Shown in pieces: positions 22,433 to 24,772 of a DNA stretch of 24,772 nucleotides. The stretch is from NCBI GenBank assembly GCA_002499195.1, contig DAKS01000059.1, forward strand, positions 12,625 through 37,396, in the 5' to 3' direction. Below the pieces are notes generated by a model. That model made no database searches. It was not told the DNA's origin and was given only the letters and a program-made list of their open reading frames with translations. Positions within the stretch are counted from its first letter, which is position 1, and each line of letters starts with the position of its first letter. The translations under genes were made by a program, and so were the position numbers. The DNA comes from Euryarchaeota archaeon UBA443. Its GTDB lineage: Archaea > Thermoplasmatota > Poseidoniia > Poseidoniales > Poseidoniaceae.

Positions 22433-22474
22433 TTCCAACCATGAGAAACACATGTGGAGAATGGAGGAAGTAAA

Positions 22475-22774
22475 ATGGATCTAAGCCGACAACTGAAAAC
22501 TGCAATTGCAACCGGAAGCCTACTGTTTGGACAACGTCAAACGCTTGATGCGTGTGCACGGGGGGATGCTCGACTCATTCTCCTCGCTGCTAATTGTCCT
22601 AGTGACTATATCAATGACTTGCGTGCACGTCACCCTGAAGTGACCGTTCACCAAGCACCTGTGGTAAACCGTGAACTTGGTGTTGCTTGTGGTAAGCCAT
22701 TCAGTATTTCGACGATTTGTGTCCTCGATGCTGGTGACAGTGAATTGTTGCAACTCGATGACAATATTGCTTGA
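22475..22774 (+). CDS. rpl30e: Ribosomal protein L30e
   Basis: A large-subunit ribosomal protein of the L7Ae/L30e fold, 99 residues. Visible family features: LKTAIATGSLLFGQRQTLDAC at the N-terminus, a LILLAANCP strand, VNRELGVACGKPFSISTICVLDAGDS, where L30e usually has ELGxxCGKPFxVxxLAIxDxGxS. The ATG at 22475 is chosen because GGAGGAAG lies five bases upstream; the in-frame GTG at 22454 is less likely. rpl30e directly after rpoA2 is the standard archaeal order. The nusA and rps12 genes that usually follow are absent here. Confidence 0.93.
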   Translation: MDLSRQLKTAIATGSLLFGQRQTLDACARGDARLILLAANCPSDYINDLRARHPEVTVHQAPVVNRELGVACGKPFSISTICVLDAGDSELLQLDDNIA

Positions 22775-22828
22775 TTTGTTGAAACGATGAATGAAAGGCT
22801 TGATGTCTGTTAAGGGCATAGCCATGTC

Positions 22829-24772
22829 ATGCGCACACGCTTGAATGCACTTTCTGCAGTCTTTTTGATTACACTCATGGTCTGTTCTGTGACAGTTCCA
22901 CAGTTCTCAAACTTCGAACCAAAATCTGATGTTCTTGATGAAGAACCGGTATTCTTTGAAGCCTCAGCTCGTTCAACAACTACACTGCTTGCTGCAGGAT
23001 CAGGTCAGGCCAATGAAGATGGAGAACACATCGCTGCCCTACCAAATGGAGGATGGGTTGTTGGTATGTCGGAGTGGACGAATTCCACATTGACTTATGG
23101 TACGCACACGTTGGCTCCAACTTCACCATTCAATTCAGGTGGATTCGGTGAGTTTTACCTTGCAAAGATGGATGACAAAGGCGCTTGGACGGGATTCATC
23201 AGTGCTGACCACAGTGCCGGCGCAGGTGGCCTTTCAGTTATGACAGATGTTGCACTTGGAATGGCAGGTGAAATTTTTGTTTCCGGTTACTTCTATGGAG
23301 AAATCTCCTTTGGTCCACCAGGTCCAAACTCGCTTATCTCAAATCTCAATTCAGGTTACCATTTCGAGGGCTTCATTGCCAAAGCAGACCCATTTGGTAA
23401 TTGGATGTGGGCGAAGAGTTTCACAACCTTGGTTAATGGAACGGGAGAATTCAGTAGGACTACATCATTATCCGTTGATATGATGGGTGACGTCATCGTA
23501 TCTGGTCTCTTTTCAGGTGAAACAGACTTTGGTGGCATCAGCATTAACGCAACCAGCCAAGATGTCTATGTTGCAAAGTTTGATGGGAACCAAGGTTCAC
23601 TGAAGTGGGTCATTAATGGGGGCGGAATTGGATCGGATCAAATCTATGATATGGCGCTCACACCAGCAGGTGGTGTCAAGTTAGCAACCGCTACAGATGG
23701 CGTTTCTCAATGGGGTACAAACACCTACATTGCGCTTGGACAACTCGATGCAGTGATAGTTGAAATCGATGCGAACGGGGGTGTAACCGGTACGACAGGT
23801 ATCGGTACAAGTGGTCAAATTACCGCGGTATTGAAACTCCATGTTGATGGTAACGGTGATATGTTCATGGCCGGTACGTTTGATGGAACGATTACCAGTG
23901 GAGGATGGACTGCCACCTCAAGTTATGGTGGAAACGATATCTTTGTTGCGAAAAGTGCAGCAAACCAAGCCAACAGTTGGGCATTGGTCTCAGGCACTAG
24001 TGCCTTCGACGAGCCTCAAGGGCTTGCAGTAACATCAACTGGAGCAGTTGTATTCGGTGGTTATCTAACATCGACATTCACTGCTGGTTCCAAGTCGATT
24101 TCAAATTCAAATCACGATGGATTCGTTGTTGGACTTTCTAATTCAGGAGCAGTCAACTGGATCGAGAAGATTGGCGGTACACAGTATGATTATGTTTGGG
24201 CGATGGCTGTAAACAATAGCGATTACGTTGGCGCTGCAGGTTCATTCTCAGGTTCGATGACACACAAGGGTGTGTCGGTATCATCCGGTGGAGCACGCGA
24301 TGTGTTCGCGTGGATTTTCGATCCATCCGGACTAATCGATACTGATGGTGATGGTGTTCTAGACTCAGCTCCAGACAACTGTCCAACCGTACCTAATTCA
24401 GACCAAGCCAATACCGATGGTGATTCCGAAGGAGATGCTTGTGATTCTGATGATGATAACGATGGTCTAACCGATAACTTCCCTGATAATTGTCCTCGAA
24501 ATAGTGAAATCAACTGGACTAGTTCTCGTGACTTCAACGATCCTGCTAACTCAACGGACTGGGATAACGATGGTTGTAAGGACGATACAGCCGAAGATCC
24601 GGATGATGACAACGATGGCGTTCTAGATGATGATGATGATTGTCAACGTACCACTTATTCACCACCACGTCCAACATGGGTTTCCGATTCAACCACTGAC
24701 ATGGATGGTGATGGTTGTCGAGATTCTGATGAAGATACTGATGATGATAACGATGGATTTGAGGACGCAGCT
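22829..24772 (+). CDS. Secreted propeller-like and thrombospondin type 3 repeat protein (3'-truncated by window edge)
   Basis: The frame starting at the ATG at 22829 runs open to the last base (648 codons, no stop), so the C-terminus lies outside the window. The N-terminus MRTRLNALSAVFLITLMVC is a signal peptide. Residues about 50-500 contain recurring units of the type D-x-x-G-x-VxVSGxF-G-x-xxFG...DxFVAK-xxxGxxxW, for example GEIFVSGYFYGEISFG and GDVIVSGLFSGETDFG. These fit an SBBP-like beta-propeller. From residue 504 the sequence becomes Asp-rich with thrombospondin type 3-like calcium motifs: DTDGDGVLDSAPDNCP and three DDDNDG units. It is probably a calcium-stabilised cell-surface or exported protein. 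It begins 54 bases after rpl30e, with no Shine-Dalgarno site. Confidence 0.85.
   Translation, partial: MRTRLNALSAVFLITLMVCSVTVPQFSNFEPKSDVLDEEPVFFEASARSTTTLLAAGSGQANEDGEHIAALPNGGWVVGMSEWTNSTLTYGTHTLAPTSPFNSGGFGEFYLAKMDDKGAWTGFISADHSAGAGGLSVMTDVALGMAGEIFVSGYFYGEISFGPPGPNSLISNLNSGYHFEGFIAKADPFGNWMWAKSFTTLVNGTGEFSRTTSLSVDMMGDVIVSGLFSGETDFGGISINATSQDVYVAKFDGNQGSLKWVINGGGIGSDQIYDMALTPAGGVKLATATDGVSQWGTNTYIALGQLDAVIVEIDANGGVTGTTGIGTSGQITAVLKLHVDGNGDMFMAGTFDGTITSGGWTATSSYGGNDIFVAKSAANQANSWALVSGTSAFDEPQGLAVTSTGAVVFGGYLTSTFTAGSKSISNSNHDGFVVGLSNSGAVNWIEKIGGTQYDYVWAMAVNNSDYVGAAGSFSGSMTHKGVSVSSGGARDVFAWIFDPSGLIDTDGDGVLDSAPDNCPTVPNSDQANTDGDSEGDACDSDDDNDGLTDNFPDNCPRNSEINWTSSRDFNDPANSTDWDNDGCKDDTAEDPDDDNDGVLDDDDDCQRTTYSPPRPTWVSDSTTDMDGDGCRDSDEDTDDDNDGFEDAA
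24338..24772 (+). repeat. Asp-rich thrombospondin type 3 repeat tract
   Basis: This coding repeat tract has GAT-rich DNA: the 18-base string TGATGATGATAACGATGG occurs at least twice, with one close variant around 24602-24618. It encodes DxDxDG-type calcium-binding units separated by DNCP-like segments with Cys. The tract continues beyond the window. Confidence 0.7.

Noticed and set aside
24223..24612. Minus-strand frame rich in Ser/Pro opposite the Asp-rich repeats
   Set aside because: It is the complement of GAT-rich repeat coding sequence and lies inside the open plus-strand gene with a signal peptide.
24338..24772. Possible CRISPR or noncoding tandem repeat
   Set aside because: Repeat units are irregular, in frame and encode calcium-binding Asp motifs; there are no constant-length spacers.

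Overview
The window is archaeal chromosome. The evidence is an RNA polymerase operon with the archaeal split of the largest subunit (rpoH-rpoB-rpoA1-rpoA2) followed by ribosomal protein L30e, a tRNA-Lys gene without an encoded CCA end, a probable Pop5-type RNase P protein, and Shine-Dalgarno sites of the form GAGGTGAT. A Rieske/cytochrome b module and a large secreted protein with thrombospondin type 3 repeats suggest an aerobic, planktonic, euryarchaeal-like lineage. Marine Group II (Ca. Poseidoniales) is my best guess; this is inference from gene content, not a database match.

Layout. 1-2278 (+): the 3' part of a glutamate-cysteine ligase (gshA), a polytopic membrane protein, a 2x[4Fe-4S] ferredoxin and a small two-helix membrane protein, tightly packed. 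2281-8064 (-): a five-gene respiratory operon. In transcription order it encodes a secreted, C-terminally anchored beta-rich protein with a CxCH motif, a two-helix protein, a Tat-type Rieske protein, a cytochrome b6-like subunit, and a 928-residue fusion of a cytochrome subunit-IV-like domain with an extracytoplasmic domain and a complete HdrD-type cytoplasmic Fe-S module. 8208-9454 (+): a small TPR protein and a tail-less FtsZ-family GTPase. 9451-10800 (-): a ten-helix membrane protein. 10832-11736 (+): a probable Pop5 protein and a small membrane protein. 11717-13129 (-): a fusion of a PrmC/HemK2-like methyltransferase with a biotin-protein ligase. 13258-22774 (+): tRNA-Lys(UUU), rpoH, rpoB, rpoA1, rpoA2 and rpl30e. 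22829 to the end (+): a secreted propeller-like plus thrombospondin type 3 repeat protein, cut by the window edge.

Two regions are most unusual. The first is the respiratory module. Its cytochrome b carries b6f-type signatures, including the Cys that in b6f holds the extra heme c, and is paired with an HdrD-type disulfide/ferredoxin-type Fe-S module predicted on the cytoplasmic side. No recognisable cytochrome c1 or f is present; a CxCH-containing anchored protein stands in its place. This looks like a quinone-linked complex that exchanges electrons with a cytoplasmic thiol/disulfide or ferredoxin partner; a thiol-biosynthesis gene and a ferredoxin gene lie next door. The second is the RNA polymerase. 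RpoH and RpoA2 begin with the same extra N-terminal domain (24 identities in the first 42 residues). RpoA1 carries an insertion of about 145 residues with four possible zinc-ligand Cys, and RpoB has lost the usual C-terminal zinc-ribbon cysteines.

Genes are densely packed. Many starts sit on or a few bases after the upstream stop, and convergent neighbours meet or overlap at their stops. No insertion sequence, CRISPR array, rRNA or phage gene was seen.
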